From NCBI GenBank assembly GCA_005776395.1, contig SXPJ01000011.1:1-58539 (forward strand): a DNA stretch of 58,539 bases, read 5' to 3'. Of this stretch, positions 1 to 7,988 are shown piece after piece. The translations under genes and the position numbers were made by a program. The notes under the pieces are model-generated. The model was not told where the DNA came from. It ran no database searches and saw only the letters and a list, made by a program, of their open reading frames with translations. The stretch comes from Bdellovibrionales bacterium. GTDB lineage: Bacteria; Bdellovibrionota; FAC87; UBA2466. The stretch's first letter is position 1. Each line of letters starts with the position of its first letter.

Positions 1-18
1 CTTCATTCGCTCGTCCAT
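1..18 (-). CDS. Transposase N-terminus, partial (IS481-like)
   Basis: Only the first six codons (M-D-E-R-M-K) are inside the window, read on the minus strand from ATG at 18. An AAGGAG ribosome binding site lies nine bases upstream, which supports a real start. IS481-family transposases commonly begin with a DER-(M/T)-(K/R) motif, so the identity is plausible but rests on very little sequence. Confidence 0.4.
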
Positions 19-125
19 GACACACGTCTCCTTCCAAGGCATAGCTCTCCCCCTGTTTGAGAATTGTTATGCCTTAAAGTGTAAACCATGTGCCCGGAAT
101 GAAATGTAAAGGGGGTGCCCGGAAT
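1..125 (-). mobile_element. End of an IS481-like insertion sequence (partial, cut by window edge)
   Basis: The first 125 bases hold the 5' non-coding end of an insertion sequence and the first codons of its transposase. Two tandem direct repeats of about 25 bases (76-100 and 101-125) share TGTAAA, a four-base variable stretch and GTGCCCGGAAT; I count 19 of 25 matches. Such repeats are the kind of site a transposase binds near an element end. The element stops a few bases before the CCA end of tRNA-Pro. Assignment to IS481 rests on the MDERMK start of the encoded protein and the look of the terminal repeats, so it is tentative. The rest of the element lies outside the window. Confidence 0.55.
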
Positions 126-133
126 ATACCAAA

Positions 134-210
134 TGGTCGGGGTGCGGGGATTTGAACCCCGGACCTCTTCGTCCCGAACGAAGCGCGCTAGCCAACTGCG
201 CTACACCCCG
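134..210 (-). tRNA. tRNA-Pro(CGG)
   Basis: Read on the minus strand, a 7-bp acceptor stem (CGGGGTG/CACCCCG) starts with C1 as is usual for bacterial tRNA-Pro. The anticodon stem CTTCG/CGAAG frames the loop TTCGGGA, giving anticodon CGG (codon CCG). The T arm CGGGG-TTCAAAT-CCCCG is canonical, and discriminator A plus CCA is encoded at 137-134. The first ten bases overlap the 3' end of the upstream acyltransferase gene, whose stop codon TAG is U8-A9-G10 of this tRNA. Confidence 0.97.
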
Positions 211-899
211 GAAGTTATTAACTCAGATGATTTTGTAAAAATATTTTGAGAAACTGCGAAATGCTCTTCAACCTCTTTCTTCAGAGCTTGCATTCGAAGC
301 TCTAAAGTTTTTCTTAAACTTTCAAATTCCTCAACCGAAGTATTTGCTGGAACTAACATCGGCTCTCCATACCAAACAATGCATTTTGAAAAGGGCATCG
401 GCAAATAACATTGATTCCAAGATCTTTTAAAAACAAATTTGTTCGAAGTCCAAGCCGCAGCAGGAATAATGGGAAGTCCTGTCTCTTGAGCTAATTTTAA
501 AACTCCAGGCTTCACTTGGTAAATAGGACCTCGAGGACCATCCACCGCAAGTGAACTGTGGTACTTTCCGGTCTTCATGAGATCAATGAGCCCTTTCAAT
601 CCCCCTGCCCCACCTCGAGAACTTGAACCCCTCACCACTTTATAACCTAAAAAACTCAAAACTCTTTTCATGAGTTCGCCGTCAGAACTTCGACTCGCCA
701 TAATAGCCATCTGTTTTCGAATTGAAACCGCAACCAAAAGAAGTTCATCTCCATGCCAATGGGCATAGAGTTTGGGATTTCTAGCTGAAGGGCCTAAAGG
801 CAGCCCCATTTCCTTCATGCGCCATGTACGGCTTAAAAGCCAATAAAAGCTCGCAACCCCTACACCCATAAAGAATATCTTTACACGTCGAATCATCAT
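201..899 (-). CDS. DUF374 lysophospholipid acyltransferase-like protein
   Basis: A 232-residue protein with one N-terminal hydrophobic segment (about residues 8-22) followed by a DUF374-type acyltransferase core. Visible signatures are HWHGDELL near residue 47, a Ser/Asp-rich SRSSDGE motif and DGPRGPIYQVKPG, which is diagnostic for DUF374. These proteins are related to PlsC and the lipid A acyltransferases and are thought to transfer acyl chains to a lipid or LPS precursor at the inner membrane; the exact substrate is not known here. Two ATG codons in a row (899, 896) compete as start. The stop codon lies within the downstream tRNA-Pro gene, which is odd because tRNA maturation would cut the message before its stop. 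Confidence 0.85.
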   Translation of the reverse strand: MMIRRVKIFFMGVGVASFYWLLSRTWRMKEMGLPLGPSARNPKLYAHWHGDELLLVAVSIRKQMAIMASRSSDGELMKRVLSFLGYKVVRGSSSRGGAGGLKGLIDLMKTGKYHSSLAVDGPRGPIYQVKPGVLKLAQETGLPIIPAAAWTSNKFVFKRSWNQCYLPMPFSKCIVWYGEPMLVPANTSVEEFESLRKTLELRMQALKKEVEEHFAVSQNIFTKSSELITSGV

Positions 900-1057
900 T
901 TTCTGTATCTCATAGCTACTAAATTAAAGCTAGAATTGTAAACATCCCATACTAGCTGAATAAAATCACCTACTTTTACAGCTCTTAACTTATCGAAATC
1001 TAGATAAAAAAAATCCTTTACCCAGTTCTTCTCTTAAAGGACACTTAAAGCCACTTT

Positions 1058-2107
1058 ATGAAGATCTGTTTTGTCGTTAGATCCGTTTATTCACAGCATT
1101 TGACCTACACGACCACCCACTTGGCTTATGAAGCCCATCGGCAAGGTCATGAGGTGGTCTATACGACTGTAAACAGCTTTTCTGCAACCCACGATCTTAC
1201 AGTTCGAGCCACGGTCATCAGTCCAGGCAAAAACCCCTTCAATAGCCGTTTAGAATTTTTACGAACCCTTCAAGGCGGTTTTGCAGAGAGAGAAGAGGTC
1301 ACCTTAAGTGACTTCGACGTCGTTTTCTTAAGATACAATCCCAATGAATCGGATGGAGAAAAAGATAAATCAAAAAATCCTGCAATTGAATTTGGAAGGC
1401 TCTTAAAACTTCATGGCGTTTTTGTCGTAAATGATCCCGCAGGTCTCTCAAAGGCCGCTAGTAAAATGTATCTCTCTTCGTTCCCCGCTGAGATTCGAGC
1501 TAAAACACTCATCACACGAAGCGCCTATAAGATCAAAGAATTTGTACGAGAGATTAAAAAACCCACCATTTTAAAACCGCTCTCAGGCTTTGGCGGCCAA
1601 GATGTATTTTTCTTAAAAAATGCCAAAGAGATCAATATCAATCAAATTATCTCTACCGTCGCTAAAAGCGGCTATGTAATGGCCCAGGAATATATTCCTG
1701 AAGTCAAAAACGGCGATAAACGATTGCTTCTTCTTAATGGTTCTCCTATTTTTATAGGAAAACGGGCCGCCATGTACCGACGAATGTCTCCTAAAGGAGA
1801 TATTCGCAGCAACATGCATGTAGGGGGCAAGCGTAAAAAAGTAGAGTTTACCAAAGTTGAAGCTCAGATCGCAGAACTCATTCGCCCCAAACTTATTGCA
1901 GATGGTCTTTATTTCGTAGGTGCCGATATCGTGGGTAACAAGCTTTTAGAGATCAATGTTTTCTGTCCAGGTGGCATTAACAATATTAATGAACTTTATA
2001 ATATCAATGTAGGGGCTGCAGTGATTGAGGATCTTGAAAAGAGAGTTCGCCTCATGAAATCCAGTTCTCAAGGTCGCAGCTCCCTTTCTTTAGTCAAAAA
2101 CGGATAA
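1058..2107 (+). CDS. gshB: Glutathione synthetase-like ATP-grasp ligase
   Basis: A 349-residue ATP-grasp enzyme resembling prokaryotic glutathione synthetase, which joins gamma-glutamylcysteine and glycine with ATP in the cytosol. The GshB-like N-terminal domain is followed by an ATP-binding region with KPLSGFGGQDV at 173-183 and QEYIPEVKNGDKRLL at about 210-224. A C-terminal LEINVFCPGGINN segment corresponds to the metal/ATP site LEINVxxPxG of the family. The gene is followed after two bases by ddl, another ATP-grasp ligase, so the two are surely co-transcribed. No gshA partner is seen in the window. A related peptide ligase with another substrate is possible. Confidence 0.8.
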   Translation: MKICFVVRSVYSQHLTYTTTHLAYEAHRQGHEVVYTTVNSFSATHDLTVRATVISPGKNPFNSRLEFLRTLQGGFAEREEVTLSDFDVVFLRYNPNESDGEKDKSKNPAIEFGRLLKLHGVFVVNDPAGLSKAASKMYLSSFPAEIRAKTLITRSAYKIKEFVREIKKPTILKPLSGFGGQDVFFLKNAKEININQIISTVAKSGYVMAQEYIPEVKNGDKRLLLLNGSPIFIGKRAAMYRRMSPKGDIRSNMHVGGKRKKVEFTKVEAQIAELIRPKLIADGLYFVGADIVGNKLLEINVFCPGGINNINELYNINVGAAVIEDLEKRVRLMKSSSQGRSSLSLVKNG

Positions 2108-2109
2108 AC

Positions 2110-3165
2110 ATGAAAACAGTTCTTATTCTTTGTGGAGGAAGATCAGAGGAGCATGAGATCTCTCTCATTTCAGCTAAAGGTATTTTAGATGCTTTAGATA
2201 GAAAAGTTTATACTCCTCTCTTAATTGGTATTTCCAAAAAAGGAATTTGGCATTTAGAACAGGAAAATTCATTTTACATTGGGGAATTTCGTGCTGATAA
2301 AATTAAGCTCAATGAAAAGACTCCCACAGTAACTCTAGCTCCATTTTCCAATGAAAAAAAACAGGGAACTCTTCTTTGTGAAGAGAAGGGTTATAATTTC
2401 GATATCGTTTTTCCAATTCTTCATGGAAGATTCGGGGAAGATGGAACACTTCAAGGCATGCTTGATATGATTGGAGTTCCCTATGTGGGTTCCAATTGTG
2501 GAAGCTCCTGGCTCTGTATGGATAAAGTTTTAACGAAAATACTCTGTTTAAGGGAAGGCATTCCTACTGCTAAATTCACTTGGGTAGAATCGGTAGAGGG
2601 TTTAACGAAAGTTCAATCTGAGCTTTCTCAACTTAAATATCCCTTATTTGTAAAGCCTCCTCGTCAAGGAAGTTCGGTAGGGGTAAGTAAAGTTAACTCT
2701 CCCAAAGAATTGAAAACTGCCGTAGAAACGGCTCTCAAATACGATAACAAATGCCTTATTGAAGAGGGTATCAAGGGTCGAGAGATCGAGTGCGCAGTTC
2801 TCGGACGGCATGGTCAAGCTAAAGTGGCAACTCCAGGTGAGATTATTCCTTCAAAGAAAATCGGCTGGTATTCCTTTGAAGCAAAATACCTCTTAGCAGA
2901 GGGGGCCGAAACCAAAGTTCCTACAGATCTAGATTCCCAAACTACCGAAGCCATAAAAGCCTTTGCTTTAAAGGCTTTTGATTGTTTAGAGTGCAGTGGA
3001 ATGGCAAGAGTCGATCTATTTCTAGAAGAAACCACAAATCAACTCTATTTAAATGAAATTAACACTATCCCAGGCTTTACCCCCATTAGCATGTATCCCA
3101 AAATGTGGCAGGCTTCGGGGTTAAGTTACTCGGAACTTATCTCTGAACTTTTAAGATTGGCTTAA
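2110..3165 (+). CDS. ddl: D-alanine--D-alanine ligase
   Basis: A 351-residue Ddl, which makes the D-Ala-D-Ala dipeptide for peptidoglycan precursors in the cytosol. The N-terminus has the family motif CGGRSEEHEISLISA. It is followed by HGRFGEDGTLQG, the ATP-grasp loop KPPRQGSSVGVSKV, and the C-terminal catalytic and metal segment LNEINTIPGFTPISMYP. Length and motif order fit full-length Ddl. It lies two bases after gshB and six before the aminopeptidase gene, forming a four-gene plus-strand operon that ends with a small lipoprotein. Confidence 0.95.
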   Translation: MKTVLILCGGRSEEHEISLISAKGILDALDRKVYTPLLIGISKKGIWHLEQENSFYIGEFRADKIKLNEKTPTVTLAPFSNEKKQGTLLCEEKGYNFDIVFPILHGRFGEDGTLQGMLDMIGVPYVGSNCGSSWLCMDKVLTKILCLREGIPTAKFTWVESVEGLTKVQSELSQLKYPLFVKPPRQGSSVGVSKVNSPKELKTAVETALKYDNKCLIEEGIKGREIECAVLGRHGQAKVATPGEIIPSKKIGWYSFEAKYLLAEGAETKVPTDLDSQTTEAIKAFALKAFDCLECSGMARVDLFLEETTNQLYLNEINTIPGFTPISMYPKMWQASGLSYSELISELLRLA

Positions 3166-3171
3166 TTTGTT

Positions 3172-4500
3172 ATGAAAAAATCTCTACACACTATCGACTT
3201 TGAACAACGTAGGAAACAGCTCCTCACTAAAATAAAAAAAGGGGTCGCGGTATTTCCTGCAGCGCCTGAGCACATTCGAAACAATGATGTTCACCACGAA
3301 TACCGTCAAGACAGTAACTTTTATTACTTAAGCGGTTTTGAAGAGGCTAATAGCATTTTACTCTTTGATTCAAATAGCAAAACCCATTTTCAGATGTTTG
3401 TGCAGCCCAAAGATGCCACTAAAGAACTTTGGGAAGGAAAAATTATTGGCCCCGAAGGGGCAAAAAAAGATTTTGGTGCTGAGGCTGCTTTTCCTTCAAA
3501 TGATCCTAAATTTTTCGATGAGGCTTTTATAAAAGCTCTTCTCGAAGCTGAAGTTCTCTACTATCGAGTGGGGCATAATGAGGATTGGGATCGACGTATC
3601 TTCACCTTAATGAAAAAGGCAATAAGACAACTCGGCCGAACAGGTCGAGCCTTTTGGCCTATCCACGATCCTAACGAAATCTTAGGAGAGATGCGACTCA
3701 TTAAAACTCGAGCTGAAGCAGAACAGCTCGAACAGGCTGCCAATATCACCGCTGAAGCTCACGTAAGTGCTATGAAGATCGCAAAGCCTGGAATGTTTGA
3801 ATATGAAATTGAGGCAGCTCTATATCATGCCTTTCGAGGTCAAGGGGCAGGGCGATTAGGTTACGGCTCCATCGTTGCTGGAGGTTCTAATGCCTGTGTC
3901 CTCCACTATGTCGCCAACAACAAAAAACTTGAAGATAAAGATCTCCTTCTTATCGATGCCGGTGCTGAGTTTGAATATTACACAGCCGATATTACGAGAT
4001 GTTTTCCGGTTAATGGAAGATTTACTCCTGAGCAAAAAGAGATCTACTCAGCGGTATTAAAAGCTCAGAAATCTTGTGTAAAAATGGCCAGACCCGGAAA
4101 ATCCATGAAAGATCTCCACAACCATGCGATCGAGATCTTAGTTGAAGAGTTGAAAAGACTTAAAATTCTCAAAGGCACAACTACGAACCTGATTAAACAT
4201 AAAGCCTACATTCCCTATTACCCCCACGGAACAGGCCACTGGCTAGGTATGGATGTTCACGATACAGGGCGATACTTTTCTGAAAGTTATGATACACCAA
4301 GAAAACTAGAGCCCGGAATGGTTATTACCATCGAGCCCGGCCTTTATTTTGCTGCAAATGCTAAAGGGCCCCATAAATATCAAGGGATTGGAATTCGAAT
4401 TGAGGATGATGTTCTTATCACCGCCTCTGGAAATAAGGTTTTAACAACAGGCGCCCCAAAAGAGATTGAAGAGATCGAATCGCTATGCAACTCAAACTAG
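3172..4500 (+). CDS. pepP: Xaa-Pro aminopeptidase (M24B)
   Basis: A 442-residue aminopeptidase P that removes N-terminal residues preceding proline. An N-terminal creatinase-like domain (FPAAPEHIRNNDVHHEYRQD, then FYYLSGFEE) precedes the pita-bread catalytic domain. Candidate dinuclear metal ligands are visible in order: Asp in LLIDAGAEF, Asp in YTADITRCF, His in PHGTGHWLGMDVHDTG, Glu in ITIEPGLYF and Glu in GIRIEDDVL. No signal peptide is evident, so it should be cytosolic. It starts six bases after ddl, and its stop is closely followed by a lipoprotein gene. Confidence 0.95.
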   Translation: MKKSLHTIDFEQRRKQLLTKIKKGVAVFPAAPEHIRNNDVHHEYRQDSNFYYLSGFEEANSILLFDSNSKTHFQMFVQPKDATKELWEGKIIGPEGAKKDFGAEAAFPSNDPKFFDEAFIKALLEAEVLYYRVGHNEDWDRRIFTLMKKAIRQLGRTGRAFWPIHDPNEILGEMRLIKTRAEAEQLEQAANITAEAHVSAMKIAKPGMFEYEIEAALYHAFRGQGAGRLGYGSIVAGGSNACVLHYVANNKKLEDKDLLLIDAGAEFEYYTADITRCFPVNGRFTPEQKEIYSAVLKAQKSCVKMARPGKSMKDLHNHAIEILVEELKRLKILKGTTTNLIKHKAYIPYYPHGTGHWLGMDVHDTGRYFSESYDTPRKLEPGMVITIEPGLYFAANAKGPHKYQGIGIRIEDDVLITASGNKVLTTGAPKEIEEIESLCNSN

Positions 4501-4508
4501 GAAACTCT

Positions 4509-4853
4509 ATGAAAAAATTAACCTCACTATTCTTAATAGCTATTATATTCACAGGATGTTCCAGCTCTCCCGAAACCAGTAAACAGGCCCAAGCTAAACT
4601 CGAAGAGAACTTCGAAGAAAAGATTGGCTCTGCTACCAAAAGTGAATTGGTTGAGTATTTCGGAAATGCAGAATGGTGCAAATTAGAAGACTCTGGAAGA
4701 GAAACCTGCCGGTTTTATCTTAAAAAAGGGATTAAATGGATCGGTGAGAAACTACAAAAAGATAAAAAAGCTCTCGAAACTGGAAATCAAATCATCGCTG
4801 AATTCGACAAAGATGGAGTTTTAAGAGCTTTTAAAGCTTCAGCTCAAAGGTAA
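4509..4853 (+). CDS. Small lipoprotein of unknown function
   Basis: From ATG 4509 the gene encodes 114 residues with a lipoprotein signal peptide: basic KK, a hydrophobic stretch and the lipobox F-T-G-C with lipidated Cys17. AGGA about six bases upstream supports this start; an in-frame earlier ATG at 4485 lies inside pepP and would destroy the signal peptide. The mature part is charged and has two cysteines (in EWCK and ETCRF) that may pair. I do not recognise a family. It follows pepP directly and is the last gene of the operon, ending a few bases from the convergent mlaC-like gene. Confidence 0.8.
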   Translation: MKKLTSLFLIAIIFTGCSSSPETSKQAQAKLEENFEEKIGSATKSELVEYFGNAEWCKLEDSGRETCRFYLKKGIKWIGEKLQKDKKALETGNQIIAEFDKDGVLRAFKASAQR

Positions 4854-4859
4854 AAAGCC

Positions 4860-5498
4860 TCAGGTTTTTTTAGACTTTGTAGTTTCTTCGATGAGTTCAT
4901 CTCGACGTTTTCTTAATTTATCAAGAAGAGTCGCAAAACTTCCCTCTTTTAAGAAAGCGTCAATTTGCTCACTAATATGAGTAGAGTAGCGCTCTTCTTC
5001 ATAAGAAATATCGTAAATCAGCCAGTTGTTATCCTTTTTAGAAAGGTAATACTCCAACATTGAGGACTCACCCTTCACAATAAATTTAGTGGGAATTTTT
5101 GCGATGTTCCCTTTAACTTCGATATCCTGAAAAACATACCTGGTATTACTATTCCAAAACTTATCCAAGCGAGGATAAGCTGTTTTTAGAACCACATCTT
5201 TCAAAAGGATTCTAAAATCTTCGAAGTTTTTACCGGCATTTTTCTTAGCGTATTTAGCTCCCAAACACATTTGAGCAATTTTGTCCCAGTCCATCGCATT
5301 TTCGATCTCACTTCTTGCTTTTTGTTGTTCCTCTCCAGGAGTATTTACTTTTTTTGAAGAGGTAAAAAGATTCTCTAATTTCGTTACAATCTCTTTCGAG
5401 GCTCCTGAGCTCTCAGCTTTTACTGAGAAAACAAAAAGGAAATTAAAGATAAGACTTAACAGAAATAGGTTTTTAATAGATTTCATGGAGAATATCAT
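4860..5498 (-). CDS. MlaC/Ttg2D-family periplasmic lipid-binding protein
   Basis: A secreted protein of about 212 residues with a signal peptide ending near VKA-E. The mature part matches the MlaC (Tol_Tol_Ttg2) family: a conserved WDKIAQMCLGAKYAKK segment, LKDVVLKTAYPRLDKFW, the YVFQDIEVKGNIAKIPTKF beta region and the W-L-I-Y-D-I-SYEE strand that precedes the final helices. MlaC shuttles phospholipids between the outer-membrane and inner-membrane Mla complexes. No MlaD, E, F or A genes are adjacent, so this is a stand-alone member. ATG 5498 is preferred over the upstream in-frame TTG (5504) because GGGAG lies eight bases before it. Confidence 0.8.
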   Translation of the reverse strand: MIFSMKSIKNLFLLSLIFNFLFVFSVKAESSGASKEIVTKLENLFTSSKKVNTPGEEQQKARSEIENAMDWDKIAQMCLGAKYAKKNAGKNFEDFRILLKDVVLKTAYPRLDKFWNSNTRYVFQDIEVKGNIAKIPTKFIVKGESSMLEYYLSKKDNNWLIYDISYEEERYSTHISEQIDAFLKEGSFATLLDKLRKRRDELIEETTKSKKT

Positions 5499-5539
5499 AC
5501 TCAAAACTCCCGTGAACTCAACTAGGAAGACCCACCTAC

Positions 5540-6523
5540 CTACTTAGGAACAAGCCCAAAGACCTTAGAAAGAACCCTATCAAGAGAAATAGACTTCAAA
5601 CAAGCTTGGTAACCATACTTTTCATGGCAGTAGGGCTTCTCACAAGGATGACAAGGAACTCCAACCGGAATCTCACAAAAAACTCTTCGACCCAAAGGGC
5701 GAATATAATTGGAACATCCAGGCCCCAATAGAACTAAAGTAGGAGCTTGGGCCATAGTTCCAGATAAATGAGCTACACCAGAATCATTAGCTATCACTAA
5801 AGAGCTTTCCCGACATAATTCGATAAGCTCAGGGAGTGTAGTTTTCTCTACCCAGTTCTTTACATTTCTTAGATTTAAACTCTCGATGATCGAATGCCAT
5901 TGGCTCTCCTGTTTAGATCCCACAACTCCAATTTCATATTCCGGATATTCTTGAGATAATTTACCCAATAACTCTTGAAAATAGGGCCAAACGCGAAGTG
6001 AAATCGAAGCCCCAGGAGCCAAAATAATCCTCTTTTTAGCAGTCACAAAAGTTTCCTCGTAAGACTTAAACTTCCAATGGCTTCCTGTCATAAAGTCCAA
6101 AAGCTCTAAATAAATTTCGGTTTTATGTTTACCTGAGTCGATACCTTTCCATTTCAAAGAGTCGGTTAGAAACAGCCCACTTCCACTTTGAGAAAAACCT
6201 AATCTAATAGGGATTCGAGCCACACTTAAAAGTAAACTACTAGAAAAGCTAGAGGTCAGTGAAATAGCAATATCATATTTTTCTTTTTTAAGTTTCTTCG
6301 CTAAAGTAAAAAACTCGCGTCCCACATTCTTAGCATTCTTAATAAGTACGATTTTCTTCTTACAAAAATTATCCTCTTTAAAACTCTGAAGAGCTTCACT
6401 ACATAACAAATGAATTTCCGAATCGGGATAGGCCCGATTTAAAGACTCATAAAAGGGTTGAGCCATCACATGGTCACCAATCCAATTGGGGGTACGAACT
6501 AAAATTTTTAGAGAAACGCTCAC
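5540..6523 (-). CDS. waaF: LPS heptosyltransferase (GT9, WaaF-like)
   Basis: A glycosyltransferase family 9 enzyme that should add a heptose to the LPS inner core on the cytosolic side of the inner membrane. The N-terminus LKILVRTPNWIGDHVMAQPF is typical of WaaF. The C-terminal half holds APGASISLRVWP, a GVVGSKQE segment and the nucleotide-sugar site ANDSGVAHLSGTMAQAP, then GPGCSNYIRPLG. Near the end a cysteine-rich CHPCEKPYCH segment is also common in WaaF. The start is uncertain: GTG 6523 best matches family N-termini but has its purine-rich stretch directly adjacent, and an in-frame TTG lies at 6559. It is divergent from the thioesterase gene. Confidence 0.85.
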   Translation of the reverse strand: MSVSLKILVRTPNWIGDHVMAQPFYESLNRAYPDSEIHLLCSEALQSFKEDNFCKKKIVLIKNAKNVGREFFTLAKKLKKEKYDIAISLTSSFSSSLLLSVARIPIRLGFSQSGSGLFLTDSLKWKGIDSGKHKTEIYLELLDFMTGSHWKFKSYEETFVTAKKRIILAPGASISLRVWPYFQELLGKLSQEYPEYEIGVVGSKQESQWHSIIESLNLRNVKNWVEKTTLPELIELCRESSLVIANDSGVAHLSGTMAQAPTLVLLGPGCSNYIRPLGRRVFCEIPVGVPCHPCEKPYCHEKYGYQACLKSISLDRVLSKVFGLVPK

Positions 6524-6607
6524 TCCCTTGGGTATAAAAGAGGGGGCTCGTCTAATCAATTAAATTTTGATTGCAATGCGACCTCAGAGTAGAAGAGAAT
6601 TCTCCCC

Positions 6608-7078
6608 ATGAGGCACCAAGAATTCCATCTATTTCCCTTAACTATCGATTTTGATCTACTTGATGCCGGAAACATCGTACATCACCCCAACTACTTAGTT
6701 CTATGTGAACGAGCCCGAGCTCGCGCGTTAGAGGATATCGAGGTTCCTTACTCAGAACTTTTAAGTCAGGGAATGGCCTTTGCATTAACTGAGACCCATT
6801 CAAAATATCAAAAACCCGCAGTTTTAGGCCAAAGGCTATCGATTATCACAAGAGGTATCAATTTCTCTCGAACTACTATCACTTTGGAGCAACAACTAAT
6901 TTTGGTAAATCCTAACTACCGATCACTCTCAGGTTACTTGCAAAAATTACCTGAGGATTTTATCGAGCAGACCTATTTTTGGATTAAAATGAGACTAGTC
7001 TGTGTAAAACTTAATCCTTTAAAAGCTCAATCTATTCCAGAGATCTTAATTAAAAAACTCAACTTAAAAAACCCATGA
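6608..7078 (+). CDS. Acyl-CoA thioesterase, hotdog fold (YbgC/FadM-like)
   Basis: A 156-residue single hotdog-domain protein. The 4-hydroxybenzoyl-CoA thioesterase motif is present as DLLDAGNIVHHPNYLVLCER, with the Asp-x-x-G-x-(I/V)-x(H/Y)-x-x-Y core. It should hydrolyse short- to medium-chain acyl-CoA thioesters in the cytosol; the substrate cannot be told. The stop codon overlaps the start of the CPBP protease gene (ATGA at 7075), so the two are translationally coupled. Confidence 0.85.
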   Translation: MRHQEFHLFPLTIDFDLLDAGNIVHHPNYLVLCERARARALEDIEVPYSELLSQGMAFALTETHSKYQKPAVLGQRLSIITRGINFSRTTITLEQQLILVNPNYRSLSGYLQKLPEDFIEQTYFWIKMRLVCVKLNPLKAQSIPEILIKKLNLKNP

Positions 7079-7770
7079 GGGAATTGTCTTTTATTTCACA
7101 AAAGGATCGGTTGTTTGGAATCTTTTTAAGTTTGGGATTTGGCATCACCCTAGCCTTTACCCTTCTCCCTGCGATTCACTATTTCTACCTTTTTCTGGCC
7201 CAAAGCCTCTCTTATCCCTCACCTTGGACTTCAAAATTCACTGAAATGGCTTTTTTCACAGTGATCTCAGCGGTCTTTTTCTTCTCAATACCTAAAAGTT
7301 CAAGAGCTCCACAGCCCGTTATCGAACCTCTTAGATCTTTGCTACCAAGCTTTGTACTTCCAATAGCCATTGCTTTTATTTTTGGAATAGTTCTTCGAAA
7401 TCAATTTTTAGTCTCAAGTCAAAATACTTTGCAAGATCTCTTTTGGTTTGTTGTTTGTATCCCTTGGGGAGAAGAGCTTTTATTTCGAGGTTGGTTCTGG
7501 GCTGTTTTTAAAAGCCTTTTTAAAGGCCACTTTTTTACTCTTACCAATCCCCTACCTGCAGAACTGGTCTTTTCAAGCTTGGCTTTTTCTCTTTGGCATC
7601 TACAGAATTATAGCCAGTTTTCGTTGAGCTTTCTGCTCTTTCAATTGTTGTACACATTTTTGACAGGTCTTTGGCTAGGCTATCTTCGCTGGAAAACTGG
7701 AAAAATTACCTCATCGGTCTTAGCCCATGTTCTTATTAATTTAGCCACCAGTCTTATGACCCTCTTGTGA
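7075..7770 (+). CDS. CPBP-family intramembrane metalloprotease
   Basis: A 231-residue, very hydrophobic protein with about six predicted membrane helices. The CPBP (CAAX protease and bacteriocin-processing) motifs are visible: GEELLFRGW (EExxxR) in the middle, then SLAFSLWHLQNY with the second-motif His, and LAHVLINLATS with the third. Members of this family cleave or process membrane-associated peptides. It is coupled to the thioesterase upstream by a four-base overlap and lies 13 bases before a pilin-like gene; whether it acts on that small protein is only a guess from position. Confidence 0.85.
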   Translation: MRELSFISQKDRLFGIFLSLGFGITLAFTLLPAIHYFYLFLAQSLSYPSPWTSKFTEMAFFTVISAVFFFSIPKSSRAPQPVIEPLRSLLPSFVLPIAIAFIFGIVLRNQFLVSSQNTLQDLFWFVVCIPWGEELLFRGWFWAVFKSLFKGHFFTLTNPLPAELVFSSLAFSLWHLQNYSQFSLSFLLFQLLYTFLTGLWLGYLRWKTGKITSSVLAHVLINLATSLMTLL

Positions 7771-7783
7771 TAAAATTACAGAA

Positions 7784-7972
7784 ATGAAGAAAAATAAAGG
7801 ACAAGCTATTGTTGAATACATTCTACTGATAGTGATGATCGCCGTCACCGTAGCGGTTTCAATTCGAAACATCAATCTTCAAATCTATAACTTATGGACC
7901 GGTCTTGCCCGTCAGGTAGCTAAACCCTGCGCCTCATGTGACACTCCTCCTGCCCCAAGTTTCAAGAAATAA
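7784..7972 (+). CDS. Small Flp/TadE-like pilin-type protein
   Basis: A 62-residue protein with a class III (type IV pilin-like) signal: KKNKG followed by QAIVEYILLIVMIAVTVAV. That is a basic leader, Gly as the likely prepilin-peptidase cleavage residue, Glu5 in the mature chain and a hydrophobic helix. This resembles Flp-type pilins and TadE/F pseudopilins. The C-terminus is short with a CASC pair and a proline-rich tail. No Tad assembly genes are in the window, so it would rely on machinery encoded elsewhere. It is the last gene of the plus-strand run and faces the convergent VWA gene. Confidence 0.65.
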   Translation: MKKNKGQAIVEYILLIVMIAVTVAVSIRNINLQIYNLWTGLARQVAKPCASCDTPPAPSFKK

Positions 7973-7988
7973 AGAGAGCCTTTTTATC

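Noticed and set aside
4850-4875. Hairpin AAAAAGCCT/AGGTTTTTTT between the lipoprotein and MlaC-like genes
   Set aside because: The loop would be one to two bases, too small for a real stem; it overlaps both stop codons and may be chance.
5499-5504. TTG start for the MlaC-like gene
   Set aside because: The GGGAG site is correctly spaced for ATG 5498 but too close for TTG 5504.
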